From: Mixophyes australis
Lineage: Eukaryota; Chordata; Amphibia; Anura; Limnodynastidae
Length of the DNA stretch: 64,000 bases
NCBI GenBank assembly: GCA_036250195.1
Contig: JAVHZZ010000010.1
Span: forward strand, 78,909,257-78,973,256
Reading direction: 5' to 3'
Positions 24,001-39,000 of this stretch are shown here, piece by piece. Both the position numbers and the translations under genes were made by a program. The first letter of the stretch is position 1, and every line of letters starts with the position of its first letter. The notes beneath the pieces were generated by a model that did no database searches, was not told where the DNA came from, and saw only the letters and a program-made list of their open reading frames with translations.

Positions 24001-27000
24001 CAGCGCGCCGGAGAAGGAGGTAAGTGCTGGGGGGGCGGGGCGGCTTGGATCATGGGGGGGGCCCTCATGGGGGAATGGAGGCCCCCGTAGACCAGGGGCC
24101 TCCATTCCCTTAATCCGGCCCTGACCAAGTCACTGCAATGTGTCCAGTTTCTAGGTCAAAGAAATCTGTTTACATAAATGCTTTATGCAGGAACAGTTTT
24201 TATCTCCATTCATATGAATTACGACAATACTTTAAGCCTCCCACTCTGTCCAGGAACAGTTAAGACAACTGAAATAGTTGTCTTAAATTTACAGCAAATT
24301 AGGCAGCACATATGATGGATCAAATTGCGGGGTACTGATCATTCAGTTCCTGGGCCAAACAAGAGTATCATAATGGGTCAGATGGAGTTTAGTCTGCTGG
24401 TTACTGTGCACAAAACTTGTTACAAACAGCAGCCAATTAGATATATTTTCCTTATTTGGATAAGAAATTGTGGTTGAACTGGACACACAGCAATTTTAGG
24501 CCATTTTGGTTTAAAAAATCCAAACTGGCCATTAACATCACTGAGCTTATGGCCAGCTTTATCTATATCATAGTGTTTACCCTTGTTGTACTACTGCCTC
24601 ATTTGCAAACATTATCTATATTGCAGGAACTGTTCTGGATGATGTCAATAATCGGAAGGAGTGTGTAAAACAAAATCTCTGCCCCTGTGTTCATAATGAA
24701 AAAATATTCAAACCTGGAGAATCATATTCATCTGCTTGCCAGAAATGGTATTGTGTAACACTCCTCTTTCCTGGACATTGTTGAAGTTTACCGCAAGCGC
24801 AAAATAACCCTGTCAAACCCAGAACACATGGGTTATGTTTTAGCTGGCAAAAGTTGATATAACTGATTTCCATGCAAAATGTCCCATAATGAGCTTCCTT
24901 TTCTGTTTATTATTTTACACAAATCAAAACTCTCATTGTTGGTGCTAAAATAAATAATAGATACAATTCGCTACTGTTCTTGCAGTATTGCTAATCCCCA
25001 AAAAAAAGACCAAAGTTTTAATCCCCAACAAAAATAACGAAAAATCCGCACTCAACAATTCAAACTTATTTTATATGTACAAAAACCAAAGTAGTAAACG
25101 ATCAATATTAAATTAATGATATAACCTCTAAATATATGTTGGATATGTGATAACCCTATTCATATTGCAAATATTACAAAATATATAATTGATTAACACA
25201 CCATTAAATAAATGAATAAATGTAGGTATCTATATGTATGCTGCAAAACAATATAAATGGTTGGCTATCACATCAGTAAAAATAACTGAATGTCCCAAAA
25301 GCAAAATAAAAACATATCTAGATCTGATTTGCTATTTACATCTCGATGTGGGTTATCCAAGAACTTCATTGTATCAATGAGGTTCATTCATAAACCGTAT
25401 CTATTAACATCATTGGTTAATAAAATCTCAGTGAATAAAAAATGTTTCATCATTAAATTAGCATTTCACAAAAATTTCACTGAAACTTACATTTTTCTTA
25501 TTATTTCCAGAAAATTTGATATACTGACTGTGGTAATACATAATGAAATACTTCATAAGTTCTAAGCACCATCGTCACTCTAGTTAGGGAGTAGTTAGTT
25601 TGTATTGTTATCTGATTATAAAATAATCTGTTGTACATTTATGTGATTATGTAATCTGGTCACAGCAGACTTGATAGCATTTTAGAAATTTCGAGGAAAT
25701 TAACCTGGATTCTTCTATGTAGATCATTTTGAGATTCTCATAACTTAACTTACTACGGCTCATTTACTTACATTGATTATGGCCACCTAAATAGAGATGT
25801 ACCTCCCACTTCTATTTTTAATTACAACTTTGAATTCTGCTCTAGTGATTTGTCTTTCTAATTAAACATGGTTTTCCTTCAGAATTTAACATACACACTT
25901 TCTTGCAGCATTTGCATTTTGGGTCAATGGATATGCTCTCAAGTGGCCTGCTTTGGAAACTGCACTCTGAAAGGAGGATCCCACATCACTACATTCGATG
26001 AAAAAAAATACACATTCCATGGCAACTGCCAATATGTAATGTCCAAGGTATGAGAATACTTGGTAAGCACACAGGGTGCTCCCCTTTGTGAATTCCATAG
26101 ACTCTATTACCCCTTTTTGTGATTTTACCAGGAAGTGGGGCAGGATCTGGGGATGGGATGGTTTCTTTTGTCTCAAGATTTTTCAAGGTGGTACGTCTGA
26201 ATAATTCTATATTTGGTGGGATGAAACTTGGTGATGAGGGGACTACAAGGGATAGATTGTAAAATAATCTTTTTATCACAAATGCCTTGACTATTAAAAA
26301 AAAATCTGCAACCCGTTGCTGTCCAGGTACAATTGGGACTGTTGGTAATGGTGAAACTCATAATGTTAAGAGGTTTAAATCAGTTGATATATATTGATAA
26401 TAGTAGTGTAGAAGTCATGGAAAAACTGAAATTACATTTAGATGCCAATTTGTGGTAACCCATATTAACCAAACTTTTGTTTTAAGTATGGGTCATTAAA
26501 AAAAACTCAAAAACTGCAATGGCACTTTATGTGCTTGTGGGCATTATCATATTTACTTGGCACTTTATTACAATGGCACTTTATGTGCTTGTGGGCATTA
26601 TCATATTTACTTGCCCTCATCCGATCTGATCAGGCCAGTCCCATCATGACAGGTCCAATGGCAGAGATGAATGGGAAGTTTACAATGAAGGGGTTTGGCG
26701 GCTACCAAAGGGAAACCCATAGAACCTGAATACCACAGGAGTGCAGGAAAGTAAGATCTTGTATGTTAACATAACTTCTTTAATTCCATCCAATACTAAA
26801 TTCTTTGATTTTGGTTGAATTATCCTTTAATGTTACACTTACATCACAAACATGACCTTTTGGCCTTAAAACAATCATGCAAACTGCTTTTTGCATCATA
26901 TTTCATTTTTAGAAATGTCATTAACAACATTTTAACACAATTTAATAAGAACTAATTTAGTAACATTTTGACGAGCCACTAAATGATTTGATATTTCCTC

Positions 27001-30000
27001 TCTGCTCCCCTGTGTCCCCATCAAGAACATCCTACACTTGCACCCCAGTACCACTGCAACTGTGCTCCTCATACTTTTAGTAAATAAAGAAGTGCATGGA
27101 GAATACTGGGGAGTGGAGACAAGATTCTCATTTCACCTTTCCTTTTCCTTACATAACCAGTAGCTCAGACATTCCTAAACTTCAAGGTGAACATAGTGAC
27201 ATATAGAGTAATCACTGTGGATTTCTGCCTGCAGTCACTGTAATAGGGGGTACAGAAGCGAGAGAATCAGTTATTGGGAAGCTTCATATACACTCCCTGC
27301 AGGAAGAACTGCACTGTGATTATTTTATCTGTCACTATGTTTCACCTCTTAAAGTTTTTTAAAGCCTTACTGGGGATGTAGAGAAAGCAGAAGATAGGTG
27401 AGATGAGAACCTTGACACCACTCCCCTATTACTCTGCCTTGGGGTCAAAGGTTTTCACCTTCCCCGTGTTAGAAATAGACCTATTCATACAATACCCCCA
27501 TTGAAATCATTGTAGCAATAACATAAAAGGTAAATCTTAGAAACTTTGCAAAATACCCATGCAATTGGTTCAGTAAAGAGATTGGTCCATAAATTATGAG
27601 AAAAAGTCTCCAGGTAGCAATGCACTTCATTGTGTCTAGTACATAGTAAGAAAGAGTGCCGGTAGTGATGAATGCATAGTTGCGGAACATGTCCTAGATT
27701 TATTATGGTGGCCTTGCACTCATTCAAGTTAGCTGGCAATAACACTTCAATGAAACAACTCCTAGAAATGGGATTGGAAGTTGAACTTTTACTCAGCATG
27801 CAATACCCTTTAATATATAACTTCCTTATTTAATTTCCAACATGAATATCTTTTGGAAGGCAACCTAAGCCACTATATTGAACATTTTTAATTAAATAAT
27901 TTATATTATTTTTGATTTCATAATAAAATACAGTGCTTCCTTTATAGTACCACCCTCACTTCCCATCATGGCTATTCTTTGCATAAAGGTATATTAAAGT
28001 GTAGAACACCATCCTCAAATAATGATAGCTTTGACTTGTTATTTTAAAGTGGTGATATAATGGGGAACACTATGTATTTTTGTTCCTGTTGCACAAATTA
28101 TAGATCTCACTACACAGATTAAAGAATAGCTGTCATGTTGATAGAAAACACTTCAATAGAGAGTTGTTACCAATATAAATGTATATTGTGATATTGTTGA
28201 TGACCTGCATTAAACTTTTATATTCTGTAGGAATACTGTGAAGAAGGCTATGGAAATTATGTACACATTATTTGCCACTAGTTAGTGCTCTTTCTGGAGA
28301 CGTTGTTCTCACAATGTATTGAATCGCTGCAAGACTGTGGTTTTGCTCATTTAGATTAGTTTTGTTTATTTCTACCTCTATCCTATTATTTACAATTTTA
28401 ACCATGTGTTTTGGGTTTTGTTCTTATTTAGGACACACATGGAAATTTTGCTGTAATAGCCAAGATTGTGCAGTGTGGAATAACTGAGACTGTTACATGT
28501 TTGAATGCTGTTTACATTAACTTAAAAAAGACGGTAAGTACTGTGCTAATATATCTATACACACTGCTTACAATACAACACTCTCATCAATCCAGTTTGT
28601 ATTTGTCACCAGCCATAAGTAAATCCTATAAAGTTTCCATTAAAGGAATAATTTGCGATACTGGGCCAGTATATCATCATGAAACAATTATTAGTTCAAA
28701 AGATATAGATGCATTAAGGGAATAACAAGTCAATTAAAATGAAAACTTGTTGTATTGTGATGTGATTTGTTTTTCAAGGTTAACATTTTAAAAGACAATC
28801 TGGTCTACAAACAACATTTTAAAAATCAAATGTGGCACATTTATAAAAACTTGTAGAAAATAAAAATTGTAAATAATGATATTTAATCCTGCATAGAAAT
28901 GTATAGAAACTCCAAAATTGACAGATTGTTTAGCTCATCTCCAGTAACTATAAGATTTAGCTGGTAAAGAGACCAGTAGAATCCATGGTCAGGATAGCCA
29001 CAGATAACTTTACTAGACATATGTAGGATGTATATTGACAATCGAAAATCAATTAATTTGAAAAAAATGATTCTTCAGCCAAAGTTCTTGTATATCTTAC
29101 AGCTATCGCCAATTTATATTCCCCAATATATTTTCCACAATAATAATCATTTTATTTCATCTTTGATATGGGCGGACAAACGGGTTGTGTCAAATTCACT
29201 ACTCTATGTAGGTCCCGGAGGTCGGGTGGTCTTGCCCTGCCAGATATGCAGCTCTATTACTTTGCCTCTCAAGTGATACATATTAGTGTATGTCTGTGAT
29301 CTTTGGAGGGATTGGACCTTCGTGACCTCTTAGTCTTAAAAATGACTCTATACATTCCCTAATGCAGTTCAATGAGTGTTCCACCTCTGGTAACACAGAT
29401 TTTCAGGGTTTGGAGGGCATCAGTTAAAGTTACCGAAGAACCGGAATATGACCAGAACACCCCTCTTTGTTGCAATTCAGACTTTGGTGAACTGATAAAA
29501 ATGGAGGGAAGTGAGGCTTGGCATCCATATGGTGTCTTACACCTTGGACAATTATATGTGGATGGAGTATAACAATCCTATGAACAGCTATGGGAGAGAT
29601 ATGGACTTCCTAAAAATCATTTCTTAAGCTACCTACAACTAAGACATGCCCTAAACTCGCAGTTTCCAGTGACTGTCCCGAACCTCCTTACAGACCCCTT
29701 ACGGATACATTGGAGAGACTGGATAGTAAACACCAAGTCTCATCTATATACTCCATTTTGTTGGAGAGGATGAATATAAATTGCCTTCAGAAACTACTAC
29801 TTGCTTGGGAAGCTGATCTGGGTAAGATTAGTGATGAGACATTGAGTAATATGCTGGAAAGTTCATATCAAGTCGCTACATCTGCTAGATTTTGCCAAAT
29901 TCAGATTTTCCTTCTACGTAGAGCATATTTTACTCCTCTTAGGCTTCCCAAGTGTGGTGTGGGTCAAATGATCCATTGTCCTAAATGTGGAAGTATGGAG

Positions 30001-33000
30001 GGAGACGTTTGGCATATGATATGAGTTGTCCAGTGGTGTCCTCTTTCTGGAAGGAGGGCGGTAAATGTGTGATGCAACTAAGTGTGGGAATATCATCCAT
30101 TAATCTGAAATTATGTTTATTTGATTTAGGTTTAACAGGGAGGGTGCATAAATATATTAGGCTACTGATCACTACATTATTTATGCTAGCAAAGGTATTT
30201 CTTGCCAGGTAGTGGATGGCTTAAAAGGGCCCTGTTCTGAGGGAGTGTATAGATCTTGTCAATGAGACAGTCGGACATGAAAGGTTTATATACTCCAGTC
30301 ATAATTTAGTAGACACATATGAGAAGGGTTGGTATAGATGGAGAATCTCTCCTTATGTTACAGAGGGAATGAAAGTGGTGACCCTTTCTTTAATTTAATG
30401 ATTTTTTTTCCAAATATTATATATACATTAGTTTACAAAGTTTCTATCAGGTGAAGTATGCTTCATGGATGGATGCCACTCTGGCTATTGACTTATTATA
30501 AATTCCTAACTCTAGTGTTTCTTTATTTTAACATTATATGCATGATTACTAATATTATCTGCTGCTTATTGTAATTTGATATTTTATATTTGATTTTATG
30601 TCACTGTCACTATCCCTTGCATGGGTTTATCTTAAGTTTCTTATTGTTAAAGTTTTAAAATAAATGATGTAAAACTTCAATAAAAATGTCTGTAATAATA
30701 AAAAAAAAAATCAACCAACAAAATTCAACCACATTTGTACATAAAACAGTGGGTAGGTGGGGGGCTTGACCTTTCCTTATAATAACCCATGGCAGGATAA
30801 AAGCATTGTCCCGCCCCTCATGCAGTGAATCCCCAAATGTATGGTCAGAAGAGCACAGCAGGGTCCTTGGCACAGTGAGCTGGATATATTACAAGATATA
30901 TAGGCTTAATCTGGTATATCTTTAGGGTGTGGTAGGGTTTTCACCCACAACCTGGATTACATTATACATGCTGCCATTGCCATTGCCGCTTTAAAAACCG
31001 CATCTTGCATTTGGACCATTACCATTTGCAAAGTCGGTTTGATCAGTGTCAGGAAATTGAAGCTGTCGCAAACAGCACTTGTCATTAACCTGGTAAGTCA
31101 CAATTTCTATATGACCGGTCTTGTTGTCATCATTATCTTTACGTTGCTCTCTACTGTGTCAGGTTTGTCTGCGCCAGAAAACCAACTACCACCAATATTT
31201 TTGTCTCAGTCTTTTGTATACCATTTGTTTTTATATACATTTAGGCGTAGGCTATGTTAGAATTAATTTACAAATTACAATACCAGCATCTCCAATCTTA
31301 GTATAGTTATGTATTTATTACATTAATTTTTCATTTCTCTCTATCCCCCTCATAAATGGCTATTATAGCAGTGTTTTGCCAAAACCTTAAAGCATCTTTT
31401 GTTTTCACATTTATTTCTATAAAATGAAAGCTTGATGGATATCCTGACCTAGTTGTATCTGGGTACATTAAGATAATATATAGACATAAGTATCTGTGTT
31501 ACCTTGATGTTTTAAAATAGAAAATAAGCTAACAATAAGAAATCATGTGGCTGAGGATGGCCCAGAGCAATCTCAAAATTATTATTAATCATTGGTTGCT
31601 GCATCAGAGGGCTCGTTTCATGGATTCGATTCCAACCAGGGCCTTATCTGTGTCGAGTTTGTATTGTCTCCCTGTGTTTGGGTGGAATTCCTCTGGGCAC
31701 TCCTCCTTCCTCCCACAGTTCAAAAACATATTGGTAGGTTAATAAGATGCTGATAAAAAGTGGACCCTGTGTGTTTGTGTGTTAGGGAATTTAGACTGTA
31801 AGCTGCGATTGGGCAGGGGTTGATGTGAATGATTTAATATTCTCTGTTCAGCATGACGTAATATGGGGGCACTATATACATAAATGTTAATAAATAAATA
31901 GGGACATATGATTGTGAAAAAGACTTTTTGTCAACTTGCTCTATAGTGCACTTATGTAACTGTAGTGAGAATTGATTTTAGATTTCATATCTTGGGGGAC
32001 ATGTTATTATTAAACCAGCATACTGGTAATATATGTAATAGAAGAAGAAAACAGAGAAAATATTTATCTGTTGATTAACAAACTTCCCAGTTGTCTAACT
32101 TAGCTTAAGATGAGCCACTGTACAAAAATACATTATGAATGGAAGAAGGCATCATGTTTTATAGGGAGGTCAATGGTCTGGGCTGCCAAATCAGTTTCCA
32201 GGAGAAACAAATTTTACAGAACCGTATCCATGATTCTAGAAAACTGACTGTAAATACTTTGTTGTAAATACTGTACCAAATATCCTTATCCTTTGTCTAT
32301 AGCATAAGCTCATATGGACTTTTGTAGAATTAATCCAAAAAACAAAGTCTCTTCAGAATATGTTCTTTATTTATGTATGTGCAATACAGACCATTCAATT
32401 CAAATAGAATAATGGTAACTTCACAATACCTTTGCAAGCCTTTTATTTCTTAAAACCACAAACTAGTACGTAGATAAAAGCATCATACAAGTCTTTTGCC
32501 CAATAATATCACTCCACATATCAGGAACTATCAATATCTTCCCCTAGCCCCCCAGATATAGGCATTAATCCAAGTTAATCTTGCCACATCTTATCATGTG
32601 CTAACTTACTGTACCTTACTGTACCACAGCTTCCCTATTCCCGTAATATGGAGGGCACATTTCCTTTAGATACGTTACTTTTGCAATACTTTTAAGACAT
32701 GTTTCTCGACATATCTTAACCAATATGTCTATAACAGTAAAGCAGCCTAATTTGTCAATATATTTTTATGCACGTAGTTTTCTTAACTCTTAACCTAACT
32801 TAATTTTATAACCAGCTCTTTATTTAACTTCCATTTTGTGTCAATTGATTATCCATATCATTGACAGTATGTGTAATGCTGGGTCTTATGTATTTTGTTG
32901 CACTAACATTATATATCTCCTACTGCTTTATTCACAGAAAATAAAAATCTGTTACTGTGGAAACGTATATATCAACAATTTTTTAATCAACATGCCGAAA

Positions 33001-36000
33001 ATTCATGGTTAGTCACTTTTTTCTTCTTTATGCTGTTAAATAATAGTTATAAAACATTCAGTACAAGTTGCAGGAGGTTGCTGTAACAGGAATATGTCTA
33101 ATTTCCTCCCAGAAGCACATCCTTTTAGATTGCAAAACTGGACTGGAGTTGGAGACAGTGTCAGGTTAGGGCCTTAAGCTAAATGAGCATATTTAGTTGC
33201 AATGTGTCAATTTGCTTTTATTGTCCAACTTGTGTTCTGCTATCGATGTTGATGTTTGTCCAACTAGTAATAGATTGACTAGAGTACAACTGTCACCTGC
33301 ACAGTGTGGAAGCAATTTACACAGCACACTCATCATCATCATCATCATCATCACCATTTATTTATATAGCGCCACTAATTCCGCAGCGCTGTACATAGAA
33401 CTCATTCACATCAGTCCCTGCCCCATTGGGGGGGTGTTACAGTCTAAATTTCCTAACATACACACTCAGACAGACAGACTAGGGTCAATTTGGATAGCAG
33501 TCAAGTAACCTACCAGTATGTTTTTGGAGTGTGGGAGGAAACCGGAGCACCCGGAGGAAACACACGCAAACACGAGGAGAACATACAAACTCCACACAGA
33601 TAAGGCCATGGTCGGGGATTGAACTCATGACCCCAGTGCTGAGGCAGAAGTGTGTCGAAGTCAGTAAATTGGATAAAGTCATTTCAATTAAAGTCTAGCA
33701 AACTTGGTTGTCTTTGTCTGAAAAGATGCGTACGGTACGCATCGACGTACAAGGGCACGCTACGGCGTGAAAGGGCGTACGCATCCACTACACGTGGCAG
33801 CAACAGTAATTGGTCTTTTACCATACATTCGCACAAACACGCATACTTATAAAATAGTACACATTATTGGTAGTTGCAACACATAGTCAGTTATGTCGAA
33901 ATATAGTAGTATTTATATGTTATATCAGAGTTACATGCATATTAGTGAAATACACAGAACGGGTTAAAGGAATAACATCATGAGTGGTATCATAATGAAC
34001 CTTGTTACATATCCTACTGTTTGGTGCGCTCTGCGAGGGAATCGCAGAGTGCATACGCAAGTTATGAATGATAGGGAATTATGAACTACTTAAGACTAAG
34101 GAATTCTGGCGGGAAGAGCAGAGCATACCCCCTGCAGAGATGACCCCCTCCTTTGGATTCCTTAGGATGAACCAGCCAATGATTGACGACCCCTTGGACA
34201 TTCCTGAGACCCAGACCAATAGATGCAAGCCATACCATCTTCATTGTATTACTGTATTTGATTGTGTATATAAGCAGCAGCTTGTGATCCAGAGTGCAGA
34301 CATCTTGTCCCCAGACTTCAGGATTGAATGACTGCACTGGATCCAGAGCGCCTGCGATAAGTAACGGCTGTATTTACTATTACTTCGCTTGAGCATATTT
34401 TTTCCACTTATTGCGAATAAATCTTTGTGCGTTGGAAACACAAATCGAGGTTCGACAATCGTTATTGGTTAGCGACAATACGCACATAACAATTGGGGGC
34501 TCGTGAGCTTTGGAGGTTTCGTTGCCGATGATACGCAAGACCAACGGATTTCGGTTCCTCAACAAAGGGTGGAGACGCGTCATAAACGGGTAAGAACGCA
34601 TGGTGTTCAAAACCTGAATTTTACTCTGTGTTGTGAAACCGAATGTCCGTTTTGCATTATCTAGGGCACGCTAACTAGAACCTAGGGACAAAAGAGAAAA
34701 CTGTTTCTTTTTTCTGTCATTGTGCGTTTTAACTGTATTGCATTGTTTAGCGTATGTGTACTTCCTGCTGTGCGTACGCGAACTTCCGGTAAACTTGCCA
34801 CGTGGTTAAACAATCGTTTTGATAGTTATTATACATGCATAGTATAATTACTTGTGAAAGCCTCTGAGACATTATTACTATTGTTGGGAACTTTTGATTT
34901 TCTGCGCAGAAAAGGTGTATAGTGTGTGATGTTGTAACGTAGATACACTGTTTTATTGTTGAGGTGCTCAGTTGCTGTCTGACGAGGCGGATTGCCCAAC
35001 TGAAGGACGGTATACAGGGCAGGTATACCGAATGCGAAAACTGGGTTTTCGCAAAGCGCTACCAATAGATCGCAAGGTTTGCTAATAATTAGTATTGGTA
35101 GGCAGTGCGATCCGGTCGCACCGTTAGTGCGAATTGGTGAAGCAGCTAGGAGGAATTATACTGGAAAGGCAGGTTGATTGTATCGACTTTGCGCTCCCAG
35201 CGATAATAAACTCAGCAGATTTTGTGGTTTAGCCAGGGTATCGAGGAGCTGATAGCCCTTGGGGCCCACAGTGATATTTCTGTATTAGGGAAAAGCGAGT
35301 GAGCGCGGCTAAAGGAAATACGTTCACCGAGGATTATAGATCTCTAGCGGTGAGTATAGCAACAGAGTTGAAATTATTAGGTGGAAAGAACAGAGCATTG
35401 CGGTGTGTCTGTATTTCACATTTGGCCGGAAGGAACAGAGCATTGCGGTGTGTCTGTGTTCCGGGTAGAAGGTATATTGTTCAACATGGGTGCTAAGCAT
35501 ACGCTAGAGATGGTCAGTGTACTGCCTAAGGAAGGCCCTATTGGTTCAGCGAGGTTTCTCATGTGTAAGAAGTATGGTGCATATGCAACTGTGTATTGTG
35601 ACACGTGGGTCAGGATGACCAAAGCTTGTGATAGGCCTTTCCCAACAATAGGGAGTTTTAATGCAGAGGTACTGAATACTGTAAAAGATAAAATATGGTT
35701 GATCAAGTCAACGAAAAAGAGAAATAGACATAATGATTGTTTAAAATTGTGGCAAATGGAAGGTAACACGTGGCAGAGCAGCGAATGCAAACCGGAAATA
35801 GGCGTGGCGAAAAGCGCGCGCAAGGCGGATGTAACCATTGAGAAGCGTGGCGAACTCAGCACAAGCGCGCCCCCGCCACCTTATGTGGCGGGAGGGGTAA
35901 GTACAGCCGTTGTTAAAACTGAAAATAGAAAAATTACTAAGTTGTACCCTGTTTTAAATCAGTTTCAATCAAGTGTATCCGAAAACGAAGATGAACCCAC

Positions 36001-39000
36001 TGTGATTTCGGCCATTGCCCATGCTGTTAATGTACTAGAGGCTCAGCGCAAGTATGAGAAAATGGCTGAGATAGGTGAGAGTAGCGTGATCACTAGGAGT
36101 GAAAGTGTTCTAAATCTAGGGCCTGTAAATCCTGTAGCGTCCCCTGAAGTTAGTGTACCAGAGGGTGTGTTCCCGGTCCGCACAATATCAGTTCCCAATG
36201 GGAAACCGGATAAGGATGGTGTAGTTCCTTTAAGAAATGTTACAATGCATTGTCCCTGGACTAGATCAGAATTACGTTCCATTATGACTGAATTCCCAGA
36301 TCCTAGAAAAGAGTTAGCTAAATGTCAGAAATTTGTTAAAGACTTAGGGAATGCTCATGAACCAACCAGTAAGGATTGGCGGGTAGTGTTGAGGGCGTGT
36401 CTTCCTCCCAATACTAACATACAAAAATTTATTGGAGATTGTTTGTTGGAGGAAGATGACACCCTGACTGATGAGATTAACCAACGGAATATAGAACAAA
36501 TTGTCAAACACTTAGCCATCTGTTTTCCAGTAGTAGTAAATTGGAGTAAGATTTTCACCATTAAACAAAAGGATAGTGAAACTGCCTCAGATTACTTTGC
36601 TAGAGCTATAACAGCGATTGCACGATTTACTGGGATATCCAACATAAGTGAGGACCCACATCACAGAGAGGTAGCTGTAGGGGTACTGATGGATGGCCTT
36701 AGGGAAAATTTAAAGACGAGAGTACAAACCACATTACCTAATTGGAGAGGCGTCACGGTAGACTTCCTTAGGGAGTCTGCTGTGGAGCATGACAAGAACC
36801 TTTTTAGAAAAAGGGAAGAGAAAAGTGATAGGTTAATGACGGTAAGTATACAGGCTCTAGAAGGGGTGCATACACGACCACCAGCATACAACCCATATAA
36901 CAGGAAACCTAAAGTGATCAGGTGTTTCAACTGTAACGAGGAAGGACATTACAGGAGAGATTGTAATAAAGAAAGACTCAATACACATAGGGGTGGGTCA
37001 CATAGATATCCTCCAAGAAAGGATTCACATAGACTAGAAGACTCACATCTACCCGCGCATATTACGGCAGCAAATGCTGCGCGGGAAATCAATAGTCAGC
37101 GCTAGGGGTCAGGTCATACCTGTAGTCTACAGCCAGTGAGGTTAACTGAGAGTCAGAGTGAAGAACCAACAATGATAGTTGACATAGCTGGCAGGAAACA
37201 AACTTTTCTTGTAGATACAGGGGCGGCCCGATCTGTGATAACCTCTCCTTTCAATCTACAGGTGACCAGCAAAACTATTCCAGCTATGGGGGTGACGGGA
37301 AAAGTGTTACATTATCCTCTAACTAAACCCGCCGAAGTTACTATCGGGCCTCTGCATACTAAGCATTCGTTTCTCTTGGCTGCGGCGGCTCCTACTAACT
37401 TGCTATGGAGAGACTTGTTATGTAAAATGGGATGTGTCATATACTGTACTTCAGATGGTGTGTTCCTAGATATACCCGAGAAGGTTGCACATGAGGTACA
37501 GGACATATTGGACACCCCTCCAAGGTTAATGTTACACTCTCCTGTTATAGAACAAAGTCCATCTCAAGTAAAGGGGATGTTGCTGGAAATACCAGGTTCC
37601 CTATGGACCAGAGATGGACAGGACACTGGACTGATGGCAAACGTAGCCCCTGTCATGGTCAATCTAAAAAGTGGTAGGATAGCTCCAAAAATCCCACAGT
37701 ATCCATTAAAACCGGAGGTGGAACTAGGGGTATATCCTGTTATTGAGAGACTGTTACAACAAGGGATTTTAATTCGTACAGCCAGTACAGCAAATAGTCC
37801 CATTTTCCCTGTGAAGAAGAGTGGGGGGAGGGGCTATAGATTAGTCCAGGACTTAAGGGGAATTAACAAAGTTGTTGAGAGCCAATTCCCCGTAGTGCCG
37901 AATCCAGCTGTCATCCTCATGCAGATTCCACCGTCTGCCAGTCATTTTACTGTCATTGATCTATGTTCTGCTTTCTTTTCAGTCCCTCCTCACCCTGACT
38001 GCCAATACCTTTTTGCATTCTCCTACAGGGGAGTACAATACACATGGACCAGACTACCCCAGGGGTTCATTGACAGCCCCAGTATTTTCTCCCAAGCCTT
38101 ACATGACTGTTTGCAATCCTTTCAACCCCACAATGGGTCTGTTCTAATTCAATATGTGGACGATTTGTTGTTGTGCTCTGATTCTTTTATGTCATGTTTA
38201 CATGATACTAAATTGTTGTTGCTTCATCTTTCACAAACAGGGCACAAGGTGGCAAAGGATAAATTACAGCCATGTCAGACTAAGGTCAAATACTTAGGAC
38301 ACTGCCTCACTAAGGGGCTAAGACACCTGACAACCGACAGAATTGAGGCCATACAACACATGACCCTGCCGCAGAGCCAGAAGCAGATTCGTACTTTCTT
38401 GGGGATGTGTGGATACTGTAGGTCCTGGATCCCAGGTTTTTCTATTCTGGCATTACCATTGCAGGAGCTAGTCTCTTCCTCAAAACCAGAACGTGTCGTA
38501 CACACAGAAGAGTCGGAGCAAGCGTTCTTTAATCTTAAAGATAGTCTGACAAGAGCACCTGCATTGGGAATACCTGATTATGAAAAGCCTTTTGAGCTAT
38601 TTTGTACAGAAGCTGATGGCTGTGCAGCAGGTGTCCTCACACAGAAACATGGTGACGCTAGCAGACCGGTAGCATACTACAGTGCACAATTAGACAATGT
38701 GGCAAGGTCACTCCCAACATGTCTCAGAAGTGTAGCAGCAACGGCCCTTCTAGTAAGTAAGAGCGAGGATGTAGTATTAGGACATAATTCAACCATCTAT
38801 ACACCCCATGCTGTATCAGCTCTGTTAAATTCAGCCCAAACCAGACATGTTTCTTCAGCTAGATTCACAAAGTGGGAACAAGCCCTGATGGCACCCTCAA
38901 ACATCACCATCAAACGATGTAGCACCCTAAATCCAGCTACATACCTTCCGTATGTGTCTCAAGAGACACAAAGGGTGGGAGGTGAGGAGACCCTGGTTGA

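Noticed and set aside
28534..28725. Open frame continuing past exon 8
   Set aside because: A consensus donor (ACG|GTAAGT) ends the VWD homology; the remainder is intron.
33653..34337. Short ORFs inside the LTRs (both strands, repeated at 42658-43342)
   Set aside because: They recur exactly because the LTRs are duplicates; they span promoter sequence and show no protein family.
35381..35485. 35-codon in-frame N-terminal extension of Gag from a GTG
   Set aside because: No ATG and no signal-peptide-like sequence. The MG start at 35486 fits a myristoylated matrix, so the extension is probably untranslated leader.
35416..35862. 148-codon minus-strand ORF opposite gag
   Set aside because: Antisense shadow of the gag frame, no recognisable motif.
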